From positions 1,047,001-1,111,000 of the forward strand of contig NZ_CP107716.1 of NCBI RefSeq assembly GCF_025854335.1: a stretch of 64,000 nucleotides of DNA. The letters are read 5' to 3'. Below are positions 35,145-43,272 of the stretch, one piece after another; positions within the stretch are counted from its first letter, which is position 1; every line of letters starts with the position of its first letter. This DNA comes from Pelagibacterium flavum. GTDB taxonomy: Bacteria; Pseudomonadota; Alphaproteobacteria; Rhizobiales; Devosiaceae. A program made the position numbers and the translations under genes. The notes below the pieces were generated by a model. The model worked only from the letters and a program-made list of their open reading frames with translations. It did no database searches and had not been told where the DNA came from.

Positions 35145-36815
35145 TTACCGCGGCTGACCGGCCTCGCGCAGGGATCGATCCGTCAGGACCATGAGGCGGA
35201 ACGGGGTGTTTTCGGGCAGCAGGGCGTGGGTGGCCAGGAGCACGGTGCGCCCGGCCAGCGCGTTGGGGAAATCCGCAAGGAGGGCCAGTTCGGTTTCCCG
35301 GTCGAGCCCGGCTGTGGGCTCGTCCAGAAGAACGATCGGGGCCGGAGAGAGCAGGGTGCGGGCGAGGCACAGGCGTCTTGCCTGCCCGGCCGACAGGGTC
35401 GTGCCGGTTTCGCCCAATATCGTATCGAGGCCGTGGGGCAGGGCGCGGATTGTGGTTTCGAGCCGGGCATTTTTCAGCGCGGCGTAAAGTTCGGCATCGG
35501 TGGCGTCGGGTTTGGCAATCAGGAGGTTGTTGCGCACCGTATCGAGAAAAACGGGGCTCTCCTGGCTGAGCAGGGCGATATGGGCGTGCAGATCGGTCTG
35601 GGCGATGTCGCGGATATCGGTGCCATCGATGCGGATGGCGCCCGATTGGGGATCGTAAAGGCGCAGCAGGAGGTGGAGCAGGCTCGACTTTCCCGCGCCG
35701 CTGGGGCCGAAGATGGCGATGTGTTCGCCCGGAGCGAGTGTGAGCGAGACCTCGGATAGGACCGGCTCGGCGTTGGGGTAGGCGAACGCCACGGTTTCAA
35801 ATGTGATGGCGCCGGTTGTCGGGCAGGGCACCGGGCGGGCCAGGTCGCGTATGGCGATCGGAGCGGTGGCGATCTGGTGCAGGCGCTCGGCGGAGGCCAG
35901 CGCAGCGCCGAGCTTGCCGATGGAGCGCACGATGACGGCGGTCGCTTCGAAACTGCCCAGCGCGGCAAAGACCAGACCGGCAAGGACGGGGCCTTCAAGG
36001 GCGCCCGATTGCACGGCACTCAATCCGACAAAGACAATGGCGAGCAGCGCGAGGCCGGTGACGGCCTGCACGGCCGCCGCGGCAATCGTTGTGGCCAGGC
36101 CCTGACGGTTGCGCAGGTGGGCGAGGGTTTTGCTGGCCGCGTCGAAACGGGCGGCGACAAAGCCGGTCTGGCCGAAAACGACGAGATCGTCATGGCCTGC
36201 GATGGCGTCGAGCACATGGGCGCGCAAGGTGGCGGCGGCTTGGACGGCATCGCGGCCCAGCGTCCTGGTCGTGCGGGCGAGAACGGCGGGAATGACGAGA
36301 ATGCTCGTGGCGATGGCGCCCAGATAGATCCACGCGGCGTCGGGCAAAAGGACGAACAGCACCGCCGAGACCGCGCCGCCGAGCACCAGCGCGGCAAGGA
36401 ACGGGCCGATGGCGAGCAGGAAGACGGTATCGAGTGCGTCGATATCGGCGGTCATGCGGGTGACGAGATCGCCGTGGCGCAAGGAGCGATCGGCCAGTGG
36501 CAGGCGCGGGAACAGCGCGCCAAACAGCCAGCGGCGCAGATCGGACAGCAGGGTAAGGGTGGCGTTGTGGCCGACCAGTTTTTCAAAATAGCGGGCCAGG
36601 ATGCGGATAAAGGAAAAGCCGCGCACCATGGCCGAGGGGGCGAAAAGATTGAACGAGACGCCGAGCGCGGTCAGCGCGGTGGCGGTCAAAAACCATCCCG
36701 AAACGCCGAGCAGAGCGGTGCCGGCGGCCAGCGTTACGAGCGAAAGCAACAGCGCGAGGGCAAGCCTTCCGGCGTGCGGCCTGAACAGAGGCGCGAAAAA
36801 CAAGAGCGACTTCAT
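35145..36815 (-). CDS. cydC: Thiol reductant ABC exporter subunit CydC
   Basis: A 556-residue half-transporter with six membrane helices in the first 300 residues (LALALLLSLVTLAAGTALLGVSGWFLTATALT is a typical CydC opening) and an ABC domain with Walker A GPSGAGKSS near residue 370, signature LSAGQARRL and Walker B IVLLDEPTAGLD. With CydD it exports glutathione/cysteine to the periplasm, which is needed for cytochrome bd assembly. Its ATG overlaps the cydD stop (ATGA). Confidence 0.92.
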   Translation of the reverse strand: MKSLLFFAPLFRPHAGRLALALLLSLVTLAAGTALLGVSGWFLTATALTALGVSFNLFAPSAMVRGFSFIRILARYFEKLVGHNATLTLLSDLRRWLFGALFPRLPLADRSLRHGDLVTRMTADIDALDTVFLLAIGPFLAALVLGGAVSAVLFVLLPDAAWIYLGAIATSILVIPAVLARTTRTLGRDAVQAAATLRAHVLDAIAGHDDLVVFGQTGFVAARFDAASKTLAHLRNRQGLATTIAAAAVQAVTGLALLAIVFVGLSAVQSGALEGPVLAGLVFAALGSFEATAVIVRSIGKLGAALASAERLHQIATAPIAIRDLARPVPCPTTGAITFETVAFAYPNAEPVLSEVSLTLAPGEHIAIFGPSGAGKSSLLHLLLRLYDPQSGAIRIDGTDIRDIAQTDLHAHIALLSQESPVFLDTVRNNLLIAKPDATDAELYAALKNARLETTIRALPHGLDTILGETGTTLSAGQARRLCLARTLLSPAPIVLLDEPTAGLDRETELALLADFPNALAGRTVLLATHALLPENTPFRLMVLTDRSLREAGQPR

Positions 36816-38572
36816 GCGCGGTCCTCCCGCCTGCTCGCGGACGGTTTGGCGCGATGCGGCGTCGCCAGCAGCTTGCCGCCGGCCATGCGCAGCACGGAAT
36901 CGGCGCGGGCGGCGACGGTCGCGGAGTGGGTGAGAATAATCAGGGTGCGGCCTGCGGCGAAGGCGAAGACCTGATCGAGCACTTGGGCTTCGGTTTCGGG
37001 GTCGAGATGGGCGGTGGGCTCATCGAGGATGATGAGCGCCGGATCGGTCAGAAACAGCCGGGCCAGCCCGATGCGCTGGATCTGGCCGCCCGAGAGCCCG
37101 TATCCGCCTTCGCCAACCAGAGTGTCGAGGCCGTCGGGGAGCGCAGTCGCGAACGCGGTCACCAGCGCGCGGTCGGCAGCGGATGCGATGGCGGCGCGGT
37201 TGGCCAGGGGATCGGCAAAGCCGATGTTTTCGGCGATGGTGCCGGTGAAGATGCGGGGCTTTTGGGCGATGAAAGCGAGGGCGCCGCGCAGATCGGGTTC
37301 GGACCAGTCAGCGACCGGGCGGCCATCCAGACCGATCGCGCCATCGAACGGGATCAGTCTGGTTATGGCGCGGGCGAGGGTGGATTTGCCGATGCCGCTC
37401 GGGCCCATGATGGCGAGGGTCTTGCTCGGGGGCAGATCGAGGTCGAGGGCGTTAAGGATGGGGGTGCCCAAAGCGGTCTGGACGGTGAGGCCGTTGATGG
37501 TGAGACCGGCAGCGGGTTTGCCTGCCGCAGCGGGCGGCGCGAGGTCGGCGCTTTGCAGAGCATCGGGGGCGGCGACGAGGCTTCCGATTTCGGCCAGAGC
37601 CGAGCGGGCGGTGGCGCGGTCGTGATAGTGGGCGGCCAGTTGGCGCAGCGGGGCATAGACTTCCGGCGCCATGATGAGGGCGAGCAACCCCGCGCTGAGG
37701 GTCAGGCCGGGGTTGATGCCGAGGAACCCCAGATAGGTCAGGCCGACATAAAGCGCGACGCCGGCGACACCGAGGGCGGCGAAAAATTCGAGGATAGCCG
37801 AGGACAGAAAGGCGATGCGCAGCACGGCGTTGGTGCGGCGGCGCAAGGCTTCGCTGGCGGCGTGAACGTCGTTTATGGCGTCGGCCTCGCGTCCGAAGAG
37901 CTTGAGGGTCAGCAAGCCGCGCAGCCGGTCGGCGAAATGGGCCGAAAGGCGCGAGAGCGCATTGGCCTGCCGGTCGGTGGCCGCCTGGGCGCCCCAGCCG
38001 GCCAGCGCCATGAACACCGGGATCAGCGGCGCGGTGAACAGAAACAACAGCGCCACGACCCAATCGATGGGGAACAGAACGACCGCAAAGGCGACGGGCA
38101 GGATGGCTGCGGCGATCATGGCGGGAAGGTAGCGGGCAAAGAAATTTTCCAGCCCGTCGACCTGATCGATCAAGGCCGCGGCAACGGCGCCAGAGGCGGG
38201 CTTCAGACCCAGCGCGTGGCGTTGGGCGAGAAGGTGGGAGAACAGGCGATCGCGCAAGGACTTCTTGATGGCTTGGGCGCCGATGGTGCCGGCCTGCTCC
38301 CCGATCATGCCCAGAACGGCGCGGGCAAGGATGATGACGGCCATTGCACCGATGAGCCCCATCACGGCGGCAAGCGATTCGCCATCCTCGATGGTGCGGC
38401 CCAGCGTTTGCGCCAAAAGCCACGCATAGACCACAAGCAGCACACCCGAGACGAGCGGGGTAACGATGGCGAGGGTGAGCGCATGCCCGCCCAGCGTCCG
38501 CAAACCCATGAGGTTGCTCGCGCCTTTTGCCGGTGCAATCGTATCAGTTGGTGAGGCCATTTTGCGTACCAT
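36812..38572 (-). CDS. cydD: Thiol reductant ABC exporter subunit CydD
   Basis: A 586-residue half-transporter with the CydD-type membrane part (ALGLKPASGAVAAALIDQVDGLENFFARYLPA is characteristic) and an ABC domain with Walker A GPSGIGKST near residue 387, signature LSGGQIQR and Walker B LIILDEPTAHLD. Start at 38572 or 38560; neither has a clear ribosome site. It is divergent from cydABX with an FNR/FixK-type box between, so all five cyd genes are probably induced together when oxygen falls. Confidence 0.92.
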   Translation of the reverse strand: MVRKMASPTDTIAPAKGASNLMGLRTLGGHALTLAIVTPLVSGVLLVVYAWLLAQTLGRTIEDGESLAAVMGLIGAMAVIILARAVLGMIGEQAGTIGAQAIKKSLRDRLFSHLLAQRHALGLKPASGAVAAALIDQVDGLENFFARYLPAMIAAAILPVAFAVVLFPIDWVVALLFLFTAPLIPVFMALAGWGAQAATDRQANALSRLSAHFADRLRGLLTLKLFGREADAINDVHAASEALRRRTNAVLRIAFLSSAILEFFAALGVAGVALYVGLTYLGFLGINPGLTLSAGLLALIMAPEVYAPLRQLAAHYHDRATARSALAEIGSLVAAPDALQSADLAPPAAAGKPAAGLTINGLTVQTALGTPILNALDLDLPPSKTLAIMGPSGIGKSTLARAITRLIPFDGAIGLDGRPVADWSEPDLRGALAFIAQKPRIFTGTIAENIGFADPLANRAAIASAADRALVTAFATALPDGLDTLVGEGGYGLSGGQIQRIGLARLFLTDPALIILDEPTAHLDPETEAQVLDQVFAFAAGRTLIILTHSATVAARADSVLRMAGGKLLATPHRAKPSASRREDRA

Positions 38573-38619
38573 ACGCGAAAGTAAGGGCGTGGGGATGCGT
38601 TATCCCGCCGCGCGGCGCC

Positions 38620-38633
38620 TTGATCCAGGTCAA
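38620..38633. promoter_or_regulatory. FNR/FixK-type box between cydDC and cydABX
   Basis: TTGATCCAGGTCAA matches the TTGAT-N4-ATCAA consensus with one change (GTCAA). It lies 48 bases from the cydD start and 101 bases from the cydA start, so it could activate either direction from about -41. Confidence 0.7.
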
Positions 38634-38733
38634 TGTGGCCAAACGGTGCTAAAGTGTAGGCGTTAGGCAGTCGCCATCCGCCAGTTCCGGCGCTCGATCT
38701 GCGGATGGCACGTAACGATTTAGGGGCATACCT

Positions 38734-40368
38734 ATGATCGACGAAGTCGTCGTAAACCTGTCGCGATTGCAATTTGCTGCGACCGCTCTCTATCACTTCC
38801 TGTTCGTGCCGCTGACGCTGGGGCTTTCTTTCATGATGGCGATCATGGAGAGCACCTATGTGATGACGGGGCGCGAGATCTGGCGAAAGATGACCCTGTT
38901 CTGGGGCACGCTGTTCGGCATCAACTTCGCCATGGGCGTTGCGACCGGCATCGTCATGGAATTCCAGTTCGGGATGAACTGGTCCTATTACAGCCATTAC
39001 GTGGGCGACGTGTTCGGCGCGCCTCTGGCCATTGAAGGGCTGATGGCGTTTTTCCTCGAAGCCACGTTTATCGGGCTGTTCTTTTTCGGCTGGGACCGGC
39101 TTTCCAAGGTCGGCCATCTGGTCGTCACCTGGCTCGTGGCGCTGGGAGCCAATTTCTCGGCCCTGTGGATCCTGATCGCCAATGGCTGGATGCAGTATCC
39201 GGTGGGCGCGACATTCAATCCCGACACCATGCGCATGGAAGTGACCGACTTCATGGCGGTGCTGTTCAACCCGGTGGCGCAGGCCAAATTCGTGCACACG
39301 GTTTCGGCCGGGTATGTAACGGGCGCGGTGTTCGTGTTCGGCATCAGCGCGCTGTTCCTGCTCAAGGGCAAGCATGTCGAACTGGCCAGGCGCTCGATGG
39401 TGGTGGCAGCCAGTTTCGGCCTGGCTTCGGCATTGTCGGTGGTCGTTCTGGGCGACGAGAGCGGGTATGTGGCGACCGAGCATCAGAAGATGAAGATCGC
39501 GGCGATGGAGGCGATGTATCACACAGAGCCCGCCCCCGCCGGGCTGAGCCTTGTGGCGTTTCCCATCGGCAATGGCGAGGTGTTCGAGATCAAGATCCCC
39601 TGGGTTCTAGGCCTGATCACGACGCGCAGCTTCGATACGGAACTTCCCGGCATCGACGAGCTTGTCGAGCACGCGGAAACGCGGATCGAAAACGGGCTTT
39701 TGGCCTATGAGGCCGTCGCGGCCCTTGAGGAGAACCGGCAGGATGAAGATGCCCGCGCGGTGATCTCGGAAACCTGGCCCGATCTGGGCTATGCGCTGCT
39801 CCTCAAGCGCTATCGGGTCGATATCGAGAACGCCACGCCCGAGGAAATCTCAATGGCGGCGGCCGATACGGTGCCGGCGGTGTGGCCCCTGTTCTGGACT
39901 TTCCGGCTGATGGTGGGCATCGGGTTCTTCTTTATCGCGTTCTTTGCCCTTTCCTTCTGGAAGGCGTCACGCGGCACGCTGGAGACCCATCGCTGGTTCT
40001 TGTGGGGCGCCGTGGCGGCCATGCCACTGCCCTGGCTTGCGGCGGAGGCGGGCTGGATCATCGCCGAGTTCGGGCGACAGCCCTGGGCCATCGAGGGGGT
40101 TCTGCCGACCTTTTATGCGGCCTCGGGGCTGACCGTGCTCGACCTTTCGCTCAGCCTGACCTTCTATGTCACGGTCTATACGATCCTGGCGATCATCATG
40201 GTGATCCTGATGGTCAAGGCGATCCAGGCCGGGCCCAAGGATTATGTGGCGCTCCTCAATGGCGAGCCTGACGCCATGGAAACGCCCGCGCCCAAATCGG
40301 ACATTCCGCAATCGCCTGAAGGCTATGGCGATGACGAGCCAAGCGGCAAGCCCGCCCCGGCTGAATAA
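38734..40368 (+). CDS. cydA: Cytochrome bd ubiquinol oxidase subunit I
   Basis: A 544-residue membrane protein. Haem ligands His21 (b595, ALYHFLFVPLT) and His188 (b558, KFVHTVSAGY) and the paired glutamates Glu101 and Glu109 are in place. The Q-loop after residue 250 is of the long, Escherichia-like type (TEHQKMKIAAMEAMYHTEPAPAG is the conserved quinol-binding start), and a methionine ligand lies near 393. The proline- and acid-rich tail is variable. Catalyses quinol oxidation with high oxygen affinity. Confidence 0.95.
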   Translation: MIDEVVVNLSRLQFAATALYHFLFVPLTLGLSFMMAIMESTYVMTGREIWRKMTLFWGTLFGINFAMGVATGIVMEFQFGMNWSYYSHYVGDVFGAPLAIEGLMAFFLEATFIGLFFFGWDRLSKVGHLVVTWLVALGANFSALWILIANGWMQYPVGATFNPDTMRMEVTDFMAVLFNPVAQAKFVHTVSAGYVTGAVFVFGISALFLLKGKHVELARRSMVVAASFGLASALSVVVLGDESGYVATEHQKMKIAAMEAMYHTEPAPAGLSLVAFPIGNGEVFEIKIPWVLGLITTRSFDTELPGIDELVEHAETRIENGLLAYEAVAALEENRQDEDARAVISETWPDLGYALLLKRYRVDIENATPEEISMAAADTVPAVWPLFWTFRLMVGIGFFFIAFFALSFWKASRGTLETHRWFLWGAVAAMPLPWLAAEAGWIIAEFGRQPWAIEGVLPTFYAASGLTVLDLSLSLTFYVTVYTILAIIMVILMVKAIQAGPKDYVALLNGEPDAMETPAPKSDIPQSPEGYGDDEPSGKPAPAE

Positions 40369-40380
40369 GGAGAGCGAAAA

Positions 40381-41529
40381 ATGGATTTCATTCCAATTGA
40401 TTATGAAACGCTGCGCCTTATCTGGTGGGCGCTGCTGGGCGTGCTTCTGATCGGCTTTGCCATCATGGGCGGCATGGATCTGGGCATGGGGGCGCTGTTG
40501 CCCTTTGTGGCCCGGACCGACGACGAGCGGCGCGTAATGCTCAACCTGCAGGGCCCGACCTGGGAGGGCAATCAGGTGTGGCTGGTGCTTGGCGGCGGCG
40601 CGATCTTTGCGGCCTTTCCGCCGCTTTATGCGGTGAGCTTTTCAGGCTTTTACCTGGCGATGATCGTGATCCTGTTTGCCCTGATCCTGCGGCCCGTGGG
40701 CTTCAAATATCGCGGCAAGGTCACCGATCCGCGCTGGCGCAGTGCCTGGGATTGTGCCTTGTTCATCGGCGGTTTCGTGCCGGCGCTGATCCTGGGCGTT
40801 GCCGTGGGCAATGCGCTGTTAGGCGCGCCCTTCGATCTCGATAACACTTTGCGGCCCTCCTATCTGGGCAATTTCTTCGGGCTTTTGACACCCTTCGCGC
40901 TGTTGTGCGGGCTGGTGAGCCTTTCCATGCTGGTGGTGATGGGCGCGAGCGTGCTCGCGGCACGCACCGAGGGGGCGCTTGCAGAGCGGGCCGCGCAATA
41001 TGGCCAATGGGCGGCGCTGGCGGCCATGGGGCTGTTCGCTCTCGCCGGGCTGTGGATCGCCTTCGGGATCGAGGGTTATGTCATCACCAGCGCGGTGGTG
41101 ACCGATCAGGCGTCGAACCCGCTGGCCAAGACCGTGGCGCGCGAAGTTGGCGGCTGGATGGCCAATTATGGACATTATCCCTGGATGATGGTTGCGCCGG
41201 CCCTGGGCTTTCTGGGCATGGCGGGGGCGGCTGCCGGCATCAAGACGTATCCGGGTGCCATGACAATCATATCGGCGGGGCTGGGCGTGTTCGGGATCGT
41301 GGCAACGGCGGGGCTTTCGATGTTCCCGTTCCTTCTGCCGTCCTCGCACAACCCGGTGGCGAGCCTGACTGTGTGGGACGCGACATCGAGCCATCTGACG
41401 CTGTTCATCATGCTGATCGCCACGCTGATCTTCATGCCGATCATCCTTGCCTACACAAGCTGGGTGTACAAGGTGATGAGCGGCCCGGTGACCAACACCA
41501 GCCTTGGCAAAAACCCCAACGCCTACTGA
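40381..41529 (+). CDS. cydB: Cytochrome bd ubiquinol oxidase subunit II
   Basis: A 382-residue membrane protein with the CydB signatures LIGFAIMGGMDLGMGALLPF near the N terminus and RPVGFKYRGKVTDPRWR near residue 100. Twelve bases separate it from cydA and AGGAGAG lies upstream of the ATG. It pairs with CydA to form the oxidase core. Confidence 0.95.
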   Translation: MDFIPIDYETLRLIWWALLGVLLIGFAIMGGMDLGMGALLPFVARTDDERRVMLNLQGPTWEGNQVWLVLGGGAIFAAFPPLYAVSFSGFYLAMIVILFALILRPVGFKYRGKVTDPRWRSAWDCALFIGGFVPALILGVAVGNALLGAPFDLDNTLRPSYLGNFFGLLTPFALLCGLVSLSMLVVMGASVLAARTEGALAERAAQYGQWAALAAMGLFALAGLWIAFGIEGYVITSAVVTDQASNPLAKTVAREVGGWMANYGHYPWMMVAPALGFLGMAGAAAGIKTYPGAMTIISAGLGVFGIVATAGLSMFPFLLPSSHNPVASLTVWDATSSHLTLFIMLIATLIFMPIILAYTSWVYKVMSGPVTNTSLGKNPNAY

Positions 41530-41541
41530 GAGGAACGATCT

Positions 41542-41655
41542 ATGTGGTATTTTTCGTGGATTTTGGGTGTCGGGCTGGCCTGCGCCTTCGCCATTCTCAA
41601 CGCCATGTGGTTCGAGATGCGCGAGGATCGGCGGGAAGTGCGGGACAAGTCCTGA
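41542..41655 (+). CDS. cydX: Cytochrome bd accessory subunit CydX
   Basis: A 37-residue single-helix protein (MWYFSWILGVGLACAFAIL, then NAMWFEMREDRRE) that matches the CydX/YbgT family: WYF.WILG..LA at the N terminus and a charged tail. It begins 12 bases after cydB with GAGAGGA upstream. CydX stabilises the haem cluster of cytochrome bd. It is too short to be caught by length-filtered gene finders. Confidence 0.93.
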   Translation: MWYFSWILGVGLACAFAILNAMWFEMREDRREVRDKS

Positions 41656-41681
41656 GCGCCTCGGGGGTGTGGACGCGCTGA

Positions 41682-41712
41682 CTGGACCCCGGGAATAAAT
41701 CCTGGGGTGACA
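41682..41712 (+). repeat. Palindromic intergenic repeat, forward copy, probable cyd operon terminator
   Basis: CTGGA, then CCCCGGG-AATAAAT-CCTGGGG (41687-41707, one mismatch), then TGACA. It lies between cydX and the convergent GntR gene. The following 50 bases contain nothing recognisable. Confidence 0.7.
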
Positions 41713-41762
41713 GTTGCGGTGGGACGATGAGCTGACAAAAAAACGCGCCAGTCGTGGCGCCC

Positions 41763-42422
41763 CTACCGCGCCATGGGAACCGGTGTCATCCGGTCTTTTG
41801 CGCCCAGAATGTGGGCGCGCATCATGGTTTCGGCTCTCGCGCCATCGGCGCGCAGCAGGGCGGTGACGATCGTTTCGTGTTCCTCATAGGATCGGGCCAG
41901 CTGGGCGGGATAGGCGAACAGGTCGGTTCTAAACGGGGCAAGGCGCGAGCGTGACAGGGCGGCCATTTCGCTCAGTTGCGGGTTACGGGCTGCCGTTTGC
42001 ACGCGGGCGTGAAACAGGGTGTCGTAAGCCCCATAGGCATCGGTGCGGCCCAGGCGCACCATTTCGGCGGCGGCCAGATGCTCGGCTTCAAGGGCGTGGC
42101 GTTCGGGGCCCGACATGCGCTCGGCGGCCAGGCGGGCACACACCGCTTCGAGTTCGGCCATCACCTCGATGAGGTTGATCATATGTTCGGGGCTCAACTG
42201 TGCCACAACGGCGCCCTTGTTGGGGCGCCGGGACACCAGACCCATGGCGGCAAGCTGGCTCAGCGCCTCGCGCACCGGGGTCCGCGAGACGAAAAACCGG
42301 TTGGCGAGGGTCAATTCGTCGAGTTTTTCGCCGGGGCGGAACTGGCCGGCAACTATGGCATCGGCCAGTTGCCCGACAATGTCATCGACTGTATCGCCCT
42401 TGCGCGGCAGACCTTGTTGCAC
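41763..42422 (-). CDS. GntR-family regulator, FadR/FCD subfamily
   Basis: A 219-residue protein with a GntR winged helix at about 10-75 (DAIVAGQFRPGEKLDELTLANRFFVSRTPVREALSQLAAMGLV) and an all-helical FCD effector domain (YDTLFHARVQTAARN, SYEEHETIVTALLRADGARAETMMRAHI) with the usual metal-site histidines. The start is a GTG at 42422 with only a weak ribosome site. FCD regulators respond to carboxylic acids. Neighbours do not reveal the target; it may regulate a distant locus. Confidence 0.87.
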   Translation of the reverse strand: MQQGLPRKGDTVDDIVGQLADAIVAGQFRPGEKLDELTLANRFFVSRTPVREALSQLAAMGLVSRRPNKGAVVAQLSPEHMINLIEVMAELEAVCARLAAERMSGPERHALEAEHLAAAEMVRLGRTDAYGAYDTLFHARVQTAARNPQLSEMAALSRSRLAPFRTDLFAYPAQLARSYEEHETIVTALLRADGARAETMMRAHILGAKDRMTPVPMAR

Positions 42423-42510
42423 CAGTCCGGTCCCATCGAATTTATGGCGATGGGACTATGAATAGAAATGGCTGCCAAGTGAAGAGGCAATATTTCAGTC
42501 TGCATAATAT

Positions 42511-43167
42511 CTAGGCAAATTTCTTGCGCGCCAGATGGGTCGAGGGCGGTGGCGGGACGTCGCCGGGAGTCTTGCCGTCGCCAACCGGGGCGGCCAGGGC
42601 GGTGACGATGGGGATCACGCCGGCCCAGATGGGCAGGTCGTGGTCTTCGGGGTCGTCGGCGGGCGGGGCCTGGCGGATCTTGGCCGAAGCTGCTTCGATC
42701 TCGAGCGCGATGACGCCGGTCGCCTTGCGCTCCTTGTCATGCATGGGGCGCACTTCGCCCCAGCGCAGGGGCAGGAGGTGCTCGGTGATGAGCTTGAGGG
42801 CCTGTTCGGCCTCCCCGGGATCTGTGACCAGCCGCGTGATGCCGTGGACGGTGGCTGCCCGGTAATTCATCGAGTGGTGAAAGCCTGAACGCGCCGCAAC
42901 GATGCCTTCAAGCAGGGTGACGGTCATGGAAATCGGGTCGCCATCCTTGTGCATGGCGACGATGCGGGCTTTGGATGCGCCGTGCAGATAGATGGTCTGG
43001 CCCCAGCGGGCATAGGCCATGGGCACCACCATGGGGCGGCCATCGGCGATGAAGCCTACATGGCCGACGAGCCCGCAATCGAGAATATCGTTGATGGTGT
43101 CCTCATCATAGCGCGCGCGGCGGGGCTGGCGGGCGCGGGCGTAGGGCGGCAGGGCGTGCTCGTTCAT
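42511..43167 (-). CDS. Pyridoxamine 5'-phosphate oxidase-like FMN flavoprotein
   Basis: A 218-residue split-barrel flavoprotein of the PNPOx/NimA-type group (ILDCGLVGHVGFIADGRPMVVPMAYAR, IYLHGASKARIVAMH, YRAATVHGITRLVTDPGEAEQALKLITEHLLPLRW). This group reduces nitro compounds or binds flavin/haem; it is not a confirmed PNPOx. It is divergent from a MocR regulator, and such gene pairs are a recurrent arrangement. The start at 43167 was chosen as the first ATG before the family core; a proline-rich tail ends the protein. Confidence 0.85.
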   Translation of the reverse strand: MNEHALPPYARARQPRRARYDEDTINDILDCGLVGHVGFIADGRPMVVPMAYARWGQTIYLHGASKARIVAMHKDGDPISMTVTLLEGIVAARSGFHHSMNYRAATVHGITRLVTDPGEAEQALKLITEHLLPLRWGEVRPMHDKERKATGVIALEIEAASAKIRQAPPADDPEDHDLPIWAGVIPIVTALAAPVGDGKTPGDVPPPPSTHLARKKFA

Positions 43168-43206
43168 GGTGGTGCCTTCGGAACTCAACGTTTCGGCTTT
43201 GCGGTG

Positions 43207-43233
43207 AGACCGGTTATCTGCGATAGACTGGTT
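43207..43233. promoter_or_regulatory. Direct repeats in the MocR/flavoprotein intergenic region
   Basis: AGACCGGTT (43207-43215) and AGACTGGTT (43225-43233) are repeated in the same orientation 18 bases apart; a weaker third copy ACTTTGGTT lies at 43247-43255. MocR/GabR/PdxR regulators bind direct repeats, so this is a good candidate operator. Confidence 0.55.
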
Positions 43234-43272
43234 CTGCGTAAGGTCCACTTTGGTTTGATTTGAGGGTTCCAG

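Noticed and set aside
36854..38554. 566-residue open frame antisense to cydD
   Set aside because: It is the complement of a well-recognised gene in high-GC DNA; its product is low-complexity (Gly, Gln, Glu rich) without any family motif.
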